Source of the DNA: CAWCVR01 sp963799105
GTDB taxonomy: Bacteria; Acidobacteriota; Terriglobia; Bryobacterales; Bryobacteraceae
NCBI GenBank assembly: GCA_963799105.1
Contig: CAWCVR010000001.1
Coordinates: 248,001 to 312,000, forward strand
Length of the DNA: 64,000 nucleotides
Reading direction: 5' to 3'
Shown: piece after piece, positions 1-8,120 of the stretch
Position numbering within the stretch: the stretch's first letter is position 1
How the letters are laid out: each line of letters begins with the position of its first letter
Translations under genes and position numbers: made by a program
The notes under the pieces: generated by a model
Database searches by the model: none
Seen by the model: only the letters and a program-made list of their open reading frames with translations
What the model was told of the DNA's origin: nothing

Positions 1-31
1 CCTGCCGGGAGTTTGCACAGAGGCCGAAGCA

Positions 32-78
32 GGCCGATTAACAATCGGCCGCGGGTTGACAACCTGCCCCACACAACC
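32..78. repeat. Element D copy 1 (short palindrome)
   Basis: The core is a perfect 8-bp stem, ggccgatt/aatcggcc, with loop aac, followed by a degenerate stretch ending in cctgcccc. The same core occurs at 30231-30249 and 34246-34264, so this is a dispersed intergenic repeat. It lies just upstream of mtaB and contains a TTGACA (56-61), which is therefore probably part of the repeat and not a true -35 box. Confidence 0.6.
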
Positions 79-87
79 CCACCCCCC

Positions 88-93
88 TATAAT
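88..93 (+). promoter_or_regulatory. Possible -10 box of a leaderless mtaB transcript
   Basis: A perfect TATAAT lies only 8 bases before the GTG start of mtaB at 102. Transcription would begin at or next to the start codon, so the mRNA would be leaderless. No -35 box with a normal 17-base spacing is visible; the TTGACA at 56-61 is 26 bases away and inside a repeat. Confidence 0.35.
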
Positions 94-101
94 CGAAAGA
101 G

Positions 102-1409
102 GTGGGGAAATTCTTCGTCCAAAATTTCGGCTGCCGGGCCACGCAATCCGACGGCGCGGCCGTGGAAGCGCTGCTCGCGGCCAAGGGCCTCGACGCATCC
201 GCCGACCGCGCCGCAGCCGACCTGGTCGTGCTGAACACCTGCACGGTCACCTCCGCGGCCGATGACGACGTGCGGCAGACCATCCGCCGCGTGCATCGCG
301 AGAACCCGCTGGCGCGCATCCTGGTTACCGGCTGCTACGCGCAACGCGCCCCGCGCGAACTGGCCGGGATGCCGGGCGTCGAGTGGGTAGTGGGCAACTC
401 GCACAAGAGCCAGATCGCCGACCTGGTCACCCTCGACGCCGCGCCCGCGCAGCCGCCCGGAGCCGCCCCCTACCACGGCAACATTTACGTTGGCGACATC
501 TTCGCCCAACGGGACTTCCTCTCGGCGCCGGTGGAAGACGCCTCCGGCGACCGCACGCGGCCGAACCTGAAAATCCAGGACGGCTGCAACAACCGCTGCT
601 CGTTCTGCGTCATCCCGTTCGTGCGCGGGCGGAGCCGCGGCGCGCCCGCCGATCAGGTGGTAGCGCAGGTGCGCGCGCTGGCCGCGCGTTACCGCGAAAT
701 CGTGTTGAGCGGCATCAACCTGGGCCGCTGGGGACGCGAGCCCGGCAGCACCGTTCGCCTGGCCGATCTGCTGCGCCGTCTGCTGGCCGAAACCGGCGTC
801 GAGCGCTTGCGGCTCAGCTCGGTGGAACCCATGGATTTTTCGGACGACCTGCTGGGGCTGATGGCCTCCGAGCCGCGCATCGCCCCGCACGTTCACATGC
901 CCTTGCAGAGCGGTTCGGACCGCATCCTGCGCCTCATGCACCGCAAATACCGGCCGCGCCATTATGCCGACCGCGCCCTCAAGGCCCGCGCCTGGATGCC
1001 CGACGCCGCCATCGGCGCCGACGTGATGGTTGGATTCCCCGGCGAGACGGATGCGGATTTCGCCGAGACCGTGCAGTTCGTCGAAACGCTTCCGTTCACC
1101 TACCTGCACGTGTTCACCTACTCGGAGCGCCCTGGAACGGCGGCCGCGGCATCCACGGACAGCGTGCCCACGCCGGTGCGCAAGCAACGCAACCGCGTGC
1201 TGCGCGAGTTGGCGGAAGCCAGGAACCGCGCCTTCCGCGAGCGCATGGTTGGCCTCACGCTCTCGGCCGTTACGCTGCACGAGCCGGGGACGGCGCTGAC
1301 CGGAAACTATCTCAAGGTCGCGCTCGCCCGCGAGCGAGAGCCCAACGCCATCGTGAATCTGCGGATTGGCGGGACGACAAGGCTGGGGCTCCGGGAAGCC
1401 GCCGGGTAG
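102..1409 (+). CDS. mtaB: tRNA (N6-threonylcarbamoyladenosine37-C2)-methylthiotransferase, MtaB type
   Basis: This is a cytoplasmic radical-SAM enzyme that adds a methylthio group to t6A37 of ANN-decoding tRNAs. The 435-residue length is usual for the family. The N-terminal UPF0004 domain shows the three cluster cysteines (GCRATQ near residue 11, NTCTVT near 46, GCYAQR near 77). The radical-SAM motif CNNRCSFC follows near residue 163, and a C-terminal TRAM-like part ends the protein. MtaB is preferred over MiaB or RimO because of the N-terminal NFGCRATQSDG stretch. The GTG start is chosen because the family begins right at this KFFVQNFGC segment. A GAAAGAGG stretch lies immediately before it. 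Confidence 0.88.
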   Translation: MGKFFVQNFGCRATQSDGAAVEALLAAKGLDASADRAAADLVVLNTCTVTSAADDDVRQTIRRVHRENPLARILVTGCYAQRAPRELAGMPGVEWVVGNSHKSQIADLVTLDAAPAQPPGAAPYHGNIYVGDIFAQRDFLSAPVEDASGDRTRPNLKIQDGCNNRCSFCVIPFVRGRSRGAPADQVVAQVRALAARYREIVLSGINLGRWGREPGSTVRLADLLRRLLAETGVERLRLSSVEPMDFSDDLLGLMASEPRIAPHVHMPLQSGSDRILRLMHRKYRPRHYADRALKARAWMPDAAIGADVMVGFPGETDADFAETVQFVETLPFTYLHVFTYSERPGTAAAASTDSVPTPVRKQRNRVLRELAEARNRAFRERMVGLTLSAVTLHEPGTALTGNYLKVALAREREPNAIVNLRIGGTTRLGLREAAG

Positions 1410-1438
1410 CCTCCGCAGCCGGCAACGCTGCAATTGAG

Positions 1439-1768
1439 ATGTCGAGCGGTACTGTCAGACGCGCGCTGAAGCGGTACGCGATAGGAGGGCATGAGGCGAA
1501 AGCGTCCCGCGGTGCCCCGATCGGTTTGGCAGCCGTGTTCCTTTGCGTCCACGCGCCGCGGCTAAGCGAGGAACTGCGGGATCGACTGGCACGAGAGAAG
1601 TGGAAACTGGAGTGGCCCGGCGTCGTCCGCAATCTGGACAACCTGAATGAAACAAACGTCGCGATCGACGGCAAAAGCTTCGCTCTTCGCGGCCAGCCTC
1701 CGGGAGTGGCGGGCAAGGTCTCTCAGGCCTGCGGCGCCGCCCTCCCGGCCGTGCTGCGCTCAAGCTGA
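1439..1768 (+). pseudogene. Remnant of a transposase C-terminus (IS1634/IS4-like)
   Basis: A 109-codon open frame whose last 50 residues (LDNLNETNVAIDGKSFALR, then GVAGKVSQACGAALP) resemble the tail of IS1634-type transposases, where a 'gkrfvLRt..gvAGkvf.a.gvalPp' ending is typical. The front half matches nothing I recognise and no DDE catalytic core is present. The stretch 1410-1952 otherwise holds no gene I can support. The family match is from memory. Confidence 0.4.
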
Positions 1769-1952
1769 GCTTGCGTCCGATTCGGCTCACGTGGAGAGAA
1801 AGTGTGTCGCTACACCGGTATCGAAGATCAGTGATGGCGAGAATCCGTTTTCGCTGGCCGGCGATGCCGACGCCGCGTGGGTGCGATGGCAGCAGAGCTG
1901 GCGTGGGGCGGGATGACGGGCGCAGCGCGATCTCTTGGAGGTGCACCCGTCT

Positions 1953-4748
1953 TTAGCGCGCTACCAGCCGGACCGGACCCAGCAAGCCCGAAACCGGCGG
2001 CTGCGCCGCGCCACGGCCTCGTCCGCCGGACCCGCCCGCTCCGGTCGCGCCTTGCGCCCGGCCACCGCGGCCGCGCGCACCGGAATTGGCGGATGCCGCG
2101 GAGGGAGGTGAAACGCCAGCGCCCGCGCGAGCGGAAGGCGCCGCACCCACCTGTATCTCCAGATCGTTGGATCCGGCTTTCAAAGCGTTGGTCACCTCCC
2201 AGCGGTAGGGCTGCCAGGCGCGCGCTTCCAACTCTATCCCGTTCAGCTTCACGCGTGCGTAGTCGCGCACGTCTGCGATTTCCAGAAACAGCCGCGTGCC
2301 GGCCGGTGCGGCGGGAGCCAAGAACTGCTTGCGGTAGGTAGCCGGGCCGGCGAATGACCTCGTGCCCAGGTCCTCCCACGATTTCAGAAGCGTGGCCAAC
2401 TGCTTGCCGTCCAGGTCCACCATCCAGTCTCCGTCCAGTTCAGCCAGCGTAGTGCCGGACGCCCAGGATGGCTCCGCGGCGGCGACGCCCCCGGGGAGCG
2501 GTCCGACCACCACGACTTTCGTCTCGTAGGGAGCGAGCACCAGCGGAAAGCGCACCGAATCGCCCTCCGCCGTGGCGGCGGACATGGGATGAATCTCGCC
2601 CGTGCCCAAGTCCCACACCTGCGCCTGTCCGCGGCCGGCGATGGTTGCCATGCGCGATTCCGCCTGGTTGCTCTCATTGAAGAAGAAGTACATCTCGGCG
2701 TCTTGCCAACTCCGGTGGGTGTACGTCAATCGCGGGAACGCGGAATCCAGCTTCACATCCGGATGGGGAAGCGCCGCCAGCACCCGCGCAGTGATGTCGC
2801 CTGAAGGCTCGATCAGCGTGGCGAAGCTCAGGTCGGGCGTGTCCTTGGCATTCAGAAACGTCTTGTCCACCACCAGCGCTGGCGTCTTGCCAACGAAAAT
2901 CACCTTGCCTCCCGCTTTGACGAAGGCCCGAAAGCGCTCCAGACCGGTCCGCGTGATCACCGTCGAGGACGGAACCACGATGGCCCGGTAAACCTGTCCG
3001 CTGAGATTCTTGAAGCCCCCGTCCTCGATGGTGGCCACCGAACTGAGCGACTGTTCGTCGAAGTAATCCCAATCCACCTGGTGTTCCAATAACTGCCAGC
3101 CGAGCTTGGTGGTGCCGCGGTCGGCATCCTGGTCGCCCATCCACATGCTGTTGGTGGGATGATACAGACCCACCTGCGCGGCCGGGCGTCCGATGGCCAT
3201 CAGGTAGCCGGCCCGGTTGGTGTACCACGCCAGCATGGACGCCTGTGGCGGCGCCGGAGGCGGGGATATCGTCCCGGCAGGGCCGCCCAGCACGCCCGGG
3301 ATGTCCTTCAGCCAGTCGGCCCCCGAAGAGAGAATGCCCACAGCCTGGCCGGGGCCGCCGCGCACCCCCGGAACTTGGATCTGCAGCGCGTTGACTCCCC
3401 TCACGAGTTGAAAATCCAACTGGAACTTGCGGTCGATGCCCAGTCCGCCGCCTTCCTCCGACCAGACCTTGGGCTTACCGAACAGGTGCGCGGCCGACGA
3501 GGCGAGCTTGGGGAAATTGTTATTGACGTTCCAGGTCCCGTCGGCCGCGTGGATCGCACCCGGCGCGAGCTGGTTCAGGTTATCGATCCCCGGCACCTGC
3601 ACGTAGCGGTTGTCGCGGAAGTAGTCGCCCTCGCTGCGAACCAGGGCCATCATGGTTTCTTCGTGGTTCAGATGAACCAGATACTCCACGTCGTTCCTGG
3701 CGCACCAGTCGGCCTGCACGCCGAAAAAGCTGCTGCGAAAGATGCCGCTCCACACGTCGTAGTAGTCGGCTCTGGCCCGTTGCGCCTCATCCGTCAGCCG
3801 GCCGGCGAAGAACCGCGGGATATAGGGCGTCAGATCGTAACCCTTCCGCCGCTGGAATTCCTCCAGCAGTTTGGGAGTCCACGGGATGAACCCTGTGTAA
3901 TCCGGCTCATCGCCGAAGAAGCCCAGAACGGTCCTGCCGAATTCGTCGCCGAACACCGCCTTGTAGGCCTCGTGGGTGGTCTTGAGGAAGGCGCGGGTGG
4001 CCTCCGGATTCAGGTAGTCGATCAGCGTGTACAGGCTGTCCTTGGCGATAGTCCCGTCGTCGCGATTGGAGTTCCGCGTCGGCGAGCTGATGAAAACATG
4101 CCGCACGAAAACCACCTCCCAATCGAAGTGGGGCTCATTCGGGGTCGAGCCTTCGGCCGGCACGGTCCACTTGAGCTGGAGGTTCGAGGGGATCGCAATC
4201 GGGACCACGCCTTCGAGCGTTTGGCTGGGCGATGTCTTCAATGCCATGATGCCGAGAGTGTCCGCGGGCACCGGCATGGTGAGCGTCTGCCCGGGCACGA
4301 CGTGGACGCGGATATCGGCCACGATGCCCTGCATGCCGAGTTGCGGATATTCCTTGCCGATCAAGCCGCCGGCGAACCCGCTGGGGTAGCTGGCCTCATC
4401 CGCGAACCAGAGCTTGATGCCGCGCCTGGCTGCCTCCTCGACGGCGAACTTCATAAGGGCGAAATACTCCGGCGAAAGGTACGCCGGGTTCCCTCCGCGC
4501 GCCACCGAGAGGTTCGCGACGAATATGCCATTGGCCGCGAGCCGGTCGAAATCCTGGACGATACTCTCCCTGGCATGTGGACCGTTCCAGCCAATCCACG
4601 GCTGGATGGCGCCGTACTCGCGCGGCGGCGTCTTGAAATTCGCGGCTACGTCGCTGGCCGCCGGCACGGCGATCCGTTGCCATGGACGCTGCGCCAACAA
4701 CGCGCCCGCCATTAGCGGAACAAGAACAAGTGCGTTTGAGATTCTCAT
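1953..4748 (-). CDS. Exported glycoside hydrolase, GH106-type (alpha-L-rhamnosidase-like)
   Basis: A 931-residue secreted enzyme that probably removes alpha-L-rhamnose from pectic polysaccharides or glycosides. The start at 4748 is set by a GGAGGT ribosome site 5 bases upstream and by a Sec signal peptide (MRISNALVLVPLMAGALLA). The N-terminal half has the GH106 layout: PPREYGAIQPWIGWNG, a dividing FDRLAANGI segment, then GIKLWFADEASYPSGFAGG. A C-terminal beta-sandwich of GH2 sugar-binding type follows (VKLNGIELEARAWQPYRWEV near residue 850), then a low-complexity Gly/Ala/Arg stretch before the last 15 residues. The frame is open further upstream, but that part reads through repeats A1/B1. No neighbour is clearly co-transcribed. 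The exact substrate is inferred. Confidence 0.72.
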   Translation of the reverse strand: MRISNALVLVPLMAGALLAQRPWQRIAVPAASDVAANFKTPPREYGAIQPWIGWNGPHARESIVQDFDRLAANGIFVANLSVARGGNPAYLSPEYFALMKFAVEEAARRGIKLWFADEASYPSGFAGGLIGKEYPQLGMQGIVADIRVHVVPGQTLTMPVPADTLGIMALKTSPSQTLEGVVPIAIPSNLQLKWTVPAEGSTPNEPHFDWEVVFVRHVFISSPTRNSNRDDGTIAKDSLYTLIDYLNPEATRAFLKTTHEAYKAVFGDEFGRTVLGFFGDEPDYTGFIPWTPKLLEEFQRRKGYDLTPYIPRFFAGRLTDEAQRARADYYDVWSGIFRSSFFGVQADWCARNDVEYLVHLNHEETMMALVRSEGDYFRDNRYVQVPGIDNLNQLAPGAIHAADGTWNVNNNFPKLASSAAHLFGKPKVWSEEGGGLGIDRKFQLDFQLVRGVNALQIQVPGVRGGPGQAVGILSSGADWLKDIPGVLGGPAGTISPPPAPPQASMLAWYTNRAGYLMAIGRPAAQVGLYHPTNSMWMGDQDADRGTTKLGWQLLEHQVDWDYFDEQSLSSVATIEDGGFKNLSGQVYRAIVVPSSTVITRTGLERFRAFVKAGGKVIFVGKTPALVVDKTFLNAKDTPDLSFATLIEPSGDITARVLAALPHPDVKLDSAFPRLTYTHRSWQDAEMYFFFNESNQAESRMATIAGRGQAQVWDLGTGEIHPMSAATAEGDSVRFPLVLAPYETKVVVVGPLPGGVAAAEPSWASGTTLAELDGDWMVDLDGKQLATLLKSWEDLGTRSFAGPATYRKQFLAPAAPAGTRLFLEIADVRDYARVKLNGIELEARAWQPYRWEVTNALKAGSNDLEIQVGAAPSARAGAGVSPPSAASANSGARGRGGRAQGATGAGGSGGRGRGAAQPPVSGLLGPVRLVAR

Positions 4749-4766
4749 CCGACCTCCGAGGGACGC

Positions 4767-4961
4767 CGGAGCCGCGAGCGTGAGAAGCTGTGAAGAAATC
4801 GGTTGGCAGGCGGAAGCGCCTGCCCCACCTCGCTGCAAGTCCTTCGAGTGCAATGTGGGACAGACGCTTTCGTCTGTCAACCCGGCAGTCCGGCCGATTT
4901 CTTCACAGCTTCTGAGCGAGCGGCCCGGTACTGGCGCCGAATCACACGGTCGAAGACCTGG
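4767..4961 (-). repeat. Element A copy 1 (half copy) interrupted by B1
   Basis: On the minus strand this reads as the left end of element A (caggtcttcgaccgtg...) up to its palindromic arm, into which the 129-bp element B (4784-4912) is inserted with a TGA target duplication. The distal arm of A is missing at about 4767, just upstream of the GH106 gene. Together with B1 it fills most of the 308-base gap 4749-5056. Confidence 0.75.
4784..4912 (+). mobile_element. MITE-like element B, copy 1
   Basis: A 129-bp non-coding element with perfect 19-bp terminal inverted repeats, gaagctgtgaagaaatcgg at the left and its reverse complement at the right, flanked by a direct TGA duplication (4781-4783, 4913-4915). 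Inside are two palindromes, ggcaggcg..cgcctgcc and gacagacg..cgtctgtc. A copy of the same length is at 41766-41894, differing by one base in the left end. It encodes no protein, so it would depend on a transposase elsewhere. Confidence 0.85.
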
Positions 4962-5056
4962 CATGCACCTGTATTCTCCCACCGGGCGGGGCGCCTTCAA
5001 AATGCGCAGTATCGGCGGCGGCCGCTGTCGAACTGCGGCCAGCCGGCAGAACGATC

Positions 5057-5632
5057 TCAGCTAAGGTCCAGCCGGCCCCCGGTGTCTCCGCCCAGCCGGG
5101 CGGCGGCCTCCAGGTCGGCGCGCGCGGACGATTCTCGCCCGAGCAGGGTGAAGACGTGGCTGCGGAGAACATAGAGGTGTGGTTCCCCGGGCGCCAGCCG
5201 AATCGCCTCTGTGAAGTCCTGGAGCGCGGACTCCGCGGCGTCCGGTTCTCCGAGACGGATTTCGCCGCGGTACTGCCGCGCCTGCCAGAGACGGGGGCTC
5301 AGCCGAAGCGCTTCATTCAGCAGCGCGATCCCTTGGCCGGTCTCCCCCGACGCCGCCAACCGGACGGCCTCGCCCAAAATCGCGGCGGAATCGGGGATTG
5401 GGGGCCGGCTCTCTCGCCCGGCAAAGTAGAGATACGCTGCCGCAACCAGGCACAGGCACGCTATCCCGGACGCGCCGTCGAACGCCCAACTTCCTAGAAG
5501 CAACTTGCTCGCCAGTGGCAAACTGGCGAAAAGAAACGCCAGCGCCAGGGCCGCCCGCGACCATTGGCGAGCCCGTGAAGGCCACGCGTCCGCGGGGGGT
5601 CCTAGCCGCTCGTCATGCTGCGGAGCAGGCAT
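5057..5632 (-). CDS. Membrane-anchored TPR protein
   Basis: A 191-residue hypothetical protein. Two hydrophobic segments at about residues 22-45 and 47-65 anchor it in the membrane. The C-terminal half forms about three TPR helices pairs (GIALLNEALRLSPRLWQAR, FTEAIRLAPGEPHLYVLRS, ADLEAAARLGGD), which suggests a protein-protein docking role. The ATG at 5632 is preferred to a longer frame because it is preceded by GGTGAAAG and because the longer N-terminus overlaps a decayed permease tail. No enzyme motif is visible and its partner is unknown. Confidence 0.6.
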   Translation of the reverse strand: MPAPQHDERLGPPADAWPSRARQWSRAALALAFLFASLPLASKLLLGSWAFDGASGIACLCLVAAAYLYFAGRESRPPIPDSAAILGEAVRLAASGETGQGIALLNEALRLSPRLWQARQYRGEIRLGEPDAAESALQDFTEAIRLAPGEPHLYVLRSHVFTLLGRESSARADLEAAARLGGDTGGRLDLS

Positions 5633-5699
5633 GCTTTCACCATACCGCTTCCCGCTCCCCGGGGCGCCGGATATCGCGCATCCCCGGAAATGTTCCGCC

Positions 5700-5808
5700 A
5701 GAGTTGTAGCACCTCCATCGGATCGATGCGCGTCGCACGCCACGCCGGAAGGTGGTTCGCGATCAGCGCCACCGCGCGGGGCAGTGAGGTCAGGGTGAGC
5801 GTTTCCAT
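5700..5808 (-). pseudogene. Remnant of an ADOP/MacB-type ABC permease tail
   Basis: The minus strand encodes AVALIANHLPAWRATRIDPM followed by EVLQLWR. This matches the usual C-terminal tail of FtsX/MacB-like permeases of acidobacteria ('lP.rRAtRiDPmeaLR.e'), where the last membrane helix is followed by the RAxRIDP motif. Nothing else of the permease is present upstream; 5809-5965 holds no gene. The stretch 5633-5965 therefore contains only this fossil. Identification rests on the motif alone. Confidence 0.55.
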
Positions 5809-5965
5809 CCGCCGGCTCGCCGGCCGTACTCCCGCGGCGTGGGCTGAACGGCAGCGGTGGCTCCCGCCGACGGCGTCAAGGTACGGTTCCTCTAACGGAA
5901 ACGATCGATCCGATCTCAGGTGACGATCGGAATGTCTGGGCGGTGGCGTTAGAATCGAAGCTGGC

Positions 5966-6907
5966 TCAAGCTGGCTTGCGAGACTGATACCACTCCATCA
6001 TCTTTCGGAGGCCTACGTCGAACGGCGTAGTTGCACGGAAGCCAAACTCCCGCTCTGCGCGGCTTACGTCCAGGCACCGGCGAGGCTGCCCGTTGGGCTT
6101 GGTGGCATCCCAGATAATCCGTCCCGAGAAGCCGGCGGCGCCGGCAATCTTGGCAGCTAAGTCCGCAATAGAGATTTCCATGCCGCTTCCAAGATTGACC
6201 GGCAGTGGTTTGTCATAATGTTCGGTCGCGAGAATGGTGCCTTCGGCGGCGTCCTCGACGTAGAGAAACTCGCGCGTCGGCGAGCCATCGCCCCAGAGGA
6301 CGATCTCATCGCGGCCTCCATCGACGGCCTCCACGCACTTGCGGATCAGCGCTGGTATGACGTGGGACGATTCCGGGTCAAAGTTGTCGCCCGGTCCGTA
6401 GAGGTTGACTGGCAGAAGGAAGATGGCGTTCATGCCATACTGCTCGCGGTAGGCTTGGCACTGGACCAGGAGCGCCTTCTTGGCGAGTCCGTACGGCGCG
6501 TTGGTTGCCTCCGGATATCCGTTCCAGAGGTCCTCTTCGTTGAACGGCACGGGCGTGAACTTGGGATACGCACAAATCGTGCCCAGGACGACCGTCTTCT
6601 CCACTCCGTGGCGCCGCGCGGCCTCGATGAGCTGGATGCCCATGATCGCATTCTCGTAGAAGAAGCGGCCTGGGTTGGCACGATTTGCGCCGATTCCACC
6701 GACCACTGCGGCCAGATGAATCAAGACCTCCGGCCGGTGCTCCGCGAACAGGCGCTCAGTAGCGTCGTTGCGAGTGAGATCGTACTCGGAGTGAACCGGA
6801 ACGAAGACGTTGCGGCAGCCCATCCACTCAAGCCGCCGAACGAGATGGCGTCCCAGGAACCCGGCGCCGCCAGTGACTACGATTCGCTTCTCCGAAAGAG
6901 CAATCAC
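5966..6907 (-). CDS. fcl: GDP-L-fucose synthase
   Basis: A 313-residue short-chain dehydrogenase (extended SDR) that epimerises and reduces GDP-4-keto-6-deoxymannose to GDP-L-fucose with NADPH. The Rossmann motif GGAGFLGRHLV is at residues 12-22 and the catalytic YGLAKK (YxxxK) near residue 139. The GTG start overlaps the gmd stop (GTGA, 6904-6907), so the two are translationally coupled. The pathway supplies fucose for surface polysaccharide or protein glycosylation. Length and motifs fit the family. Confidence 0.9.
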   Translation of the reverse strand: MIALSEKRIVVTGGAGFLGRHLVRRLEWMGCRNVFVPVHSEYDLTRNDATERLFAEHRPEVLIHLAAVVGGIGANRANPGRFFYENAIMGIQLIEAARRHGVEKTVVLGTICAYPKFTPVPFNEEDLWNGYPEATNAPYGLAKKALLVQCQAYREQYGMNAIFLLPVNLYGPGDNFDPESSHVIPALIRKCVEAVDGGRDEIVLWGDGSPTREFLYVEDAAEGTILATEHYDKPLPVNLGSGMEISIADLAAKIAGAAGFSGRIIWDATKPNGQPRRCLDVSRAEREFGFRATTPFDVGLRKMMEWYQSRKPA

Positions 6908-7941
6908 GAGTGTCTCCCTTCAGCGGCCGCCGCGAGCCGAAGCGCATCCACGCCGCCCTTGAGCCGGGCTTCGACAGCCTTCATGTCGGCCTCGACCATA
7001 ATTCGAACCAGTTCGCCAAAGGTCACCGTCGGCTCCCATCCGAGCACCCTCCGGGCCTTGGAGGCGTCCGCGCACAGGAAATCGACCTCGGCCGGCCGGA
7101 AGTAACGGGGGTCCACCTTTACATACTCCTTCCAATCCAGACCGGCACACGCAAACGCCAGTTCGACAAATTCGCGAACCGTATGGGCTTCCCCAGTGCC
7201 CACGACAAAATCGTCCGGCATTTCCTGCTGCAGCATGAGCCACATCGCGCGAACGTAGTCGGGAGCGTAGCCCCAGTCGCGGCGTGCCTCCAGGTTGCCC
7301 AAGTATAGGTTGTGCTGGACGCCATGTTTGATGTGGGCGACGGCGCGAGTAATCTTACGCGTGACGAAGGTCTCACCTCGGCGGGGAGACTCGTGGTTGA
7401 ACAGGATACCGCTCGACGCGTGAAGCCCGTAACTCTCCCTGTAATTCACCGTGATGTTGTGGCCGAAGACCTTGGCACAAGCATAGGGGCTGCGCGGATG
7501 GAAGGCGGTAGCCTCGCTTTGGGGAGGTGGTGCGCTGCCGAACATCTCGCTCGATGAAGCCTGATAGAAGCGGCACTTCAGCCCCGTTCGGCGCATGGCC
7601 TCGAGCAGGCGAAGGGCACCGCAAGCCACCACATCGACGGTGAATTCCGGGATTTCAAAACTAACCTTTACGTGGCTCTGCGCACCGAGGTTGTAGATCT
7701 CGTCGGGCACGATGTCATAAAGGAGTGCGGCGAGCGAACTGCCATCCGTAAGATCGGCGTAGTGGAGGAAGAAACGCGCTCCCGTCTCGTGGATGTCCTG
7801 ATAGATGTGGTCGAGCCTTTCCGTGTTCAGGCTGGATGCACGGCGCTTCACCCCGTGCACTTCGTATCCTTTGGAAAGAAGGAACTCGGTGAGATAAGAA
7901 CCGTCTTGGCCGGTAGCCCCGGTGATTAATGCAATTGGCAT
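6904..7941 (-). CDS. gmd: GDP-mannose 4,6-dehydratase
   Basis: A 345-residue cytoplasmic SDR enzyme converting GDP-D-mannose to GDP-4-keto-6-deoxy-D-mannose, the step before Fcl. The NADP-binding GATGQDGSYL lies at residues 7-16 and the catalytic YACAK near 150. The ATG at 7941 (MPIALITGATGQDG) fits the family; a TTG at 7956 would add five residues, and neither has a good ribosome site. Gene order gmd-fcl with overlap is the common operon. No promoter was recognised in 7942-8120. Confidence 0.9.
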   Translation of the reverse strand: MPIALITGATGQDGSYLTEFLLSKGYEVHGVKRRASSLNTERLDHIYQDIHETGARFFLHYADLTDGSSLAALLYDIVPDEIYNLGAQSHVKVSFEIPEFTVDVVACGALRLLEAMRRTGLKCRFYQASSSEMFGSAPPPQSEATAFHPRSPYACAKVFGHNITVNYRESYGLHASSGILFNHESPRRGETFVTRKITRAVAHIKHGVQHNLYLGNLEARRDWGYAPDYVRAMWLMLQQEMPDDFVVGTGEAHTVREFVELAFACAGLDWKEYVKVDPRYFRPAEVDFLCADASKARRVLGWEPTVTFGELVRIMVEADMKAVEARLKGGVDALRLAAAAEGRHS

Positions 7942-8120
7942 AGAGAAATCATTCAATCGGAGTTTTCATTCTGGACCGCCGGCTTTTGTTGAGTATACAC
8001 CCAGCCGCCATCGCTTCGACGCTGCCCCCTGCGCGTTTTGCTCATGGCGCCGCCAGGCGCCGCTTTGTGTTCAAATATGCCAAACGGGTTGCCGGTGGCT
8101 TGCATCCGGACGCTGAAAGT

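Noticed and set aside
56..61. TTGACA as -35 box of mtaB
   Set aside because: 26 bases from the TATAAT and part of repeat D, which occurs elsewhere away from promoters.
3159..4715. A 518-codon frame antisense to the GH106-type gene
   Set aside because: Mirror of the real gene's codon pattern; no motifs or ribosome site.
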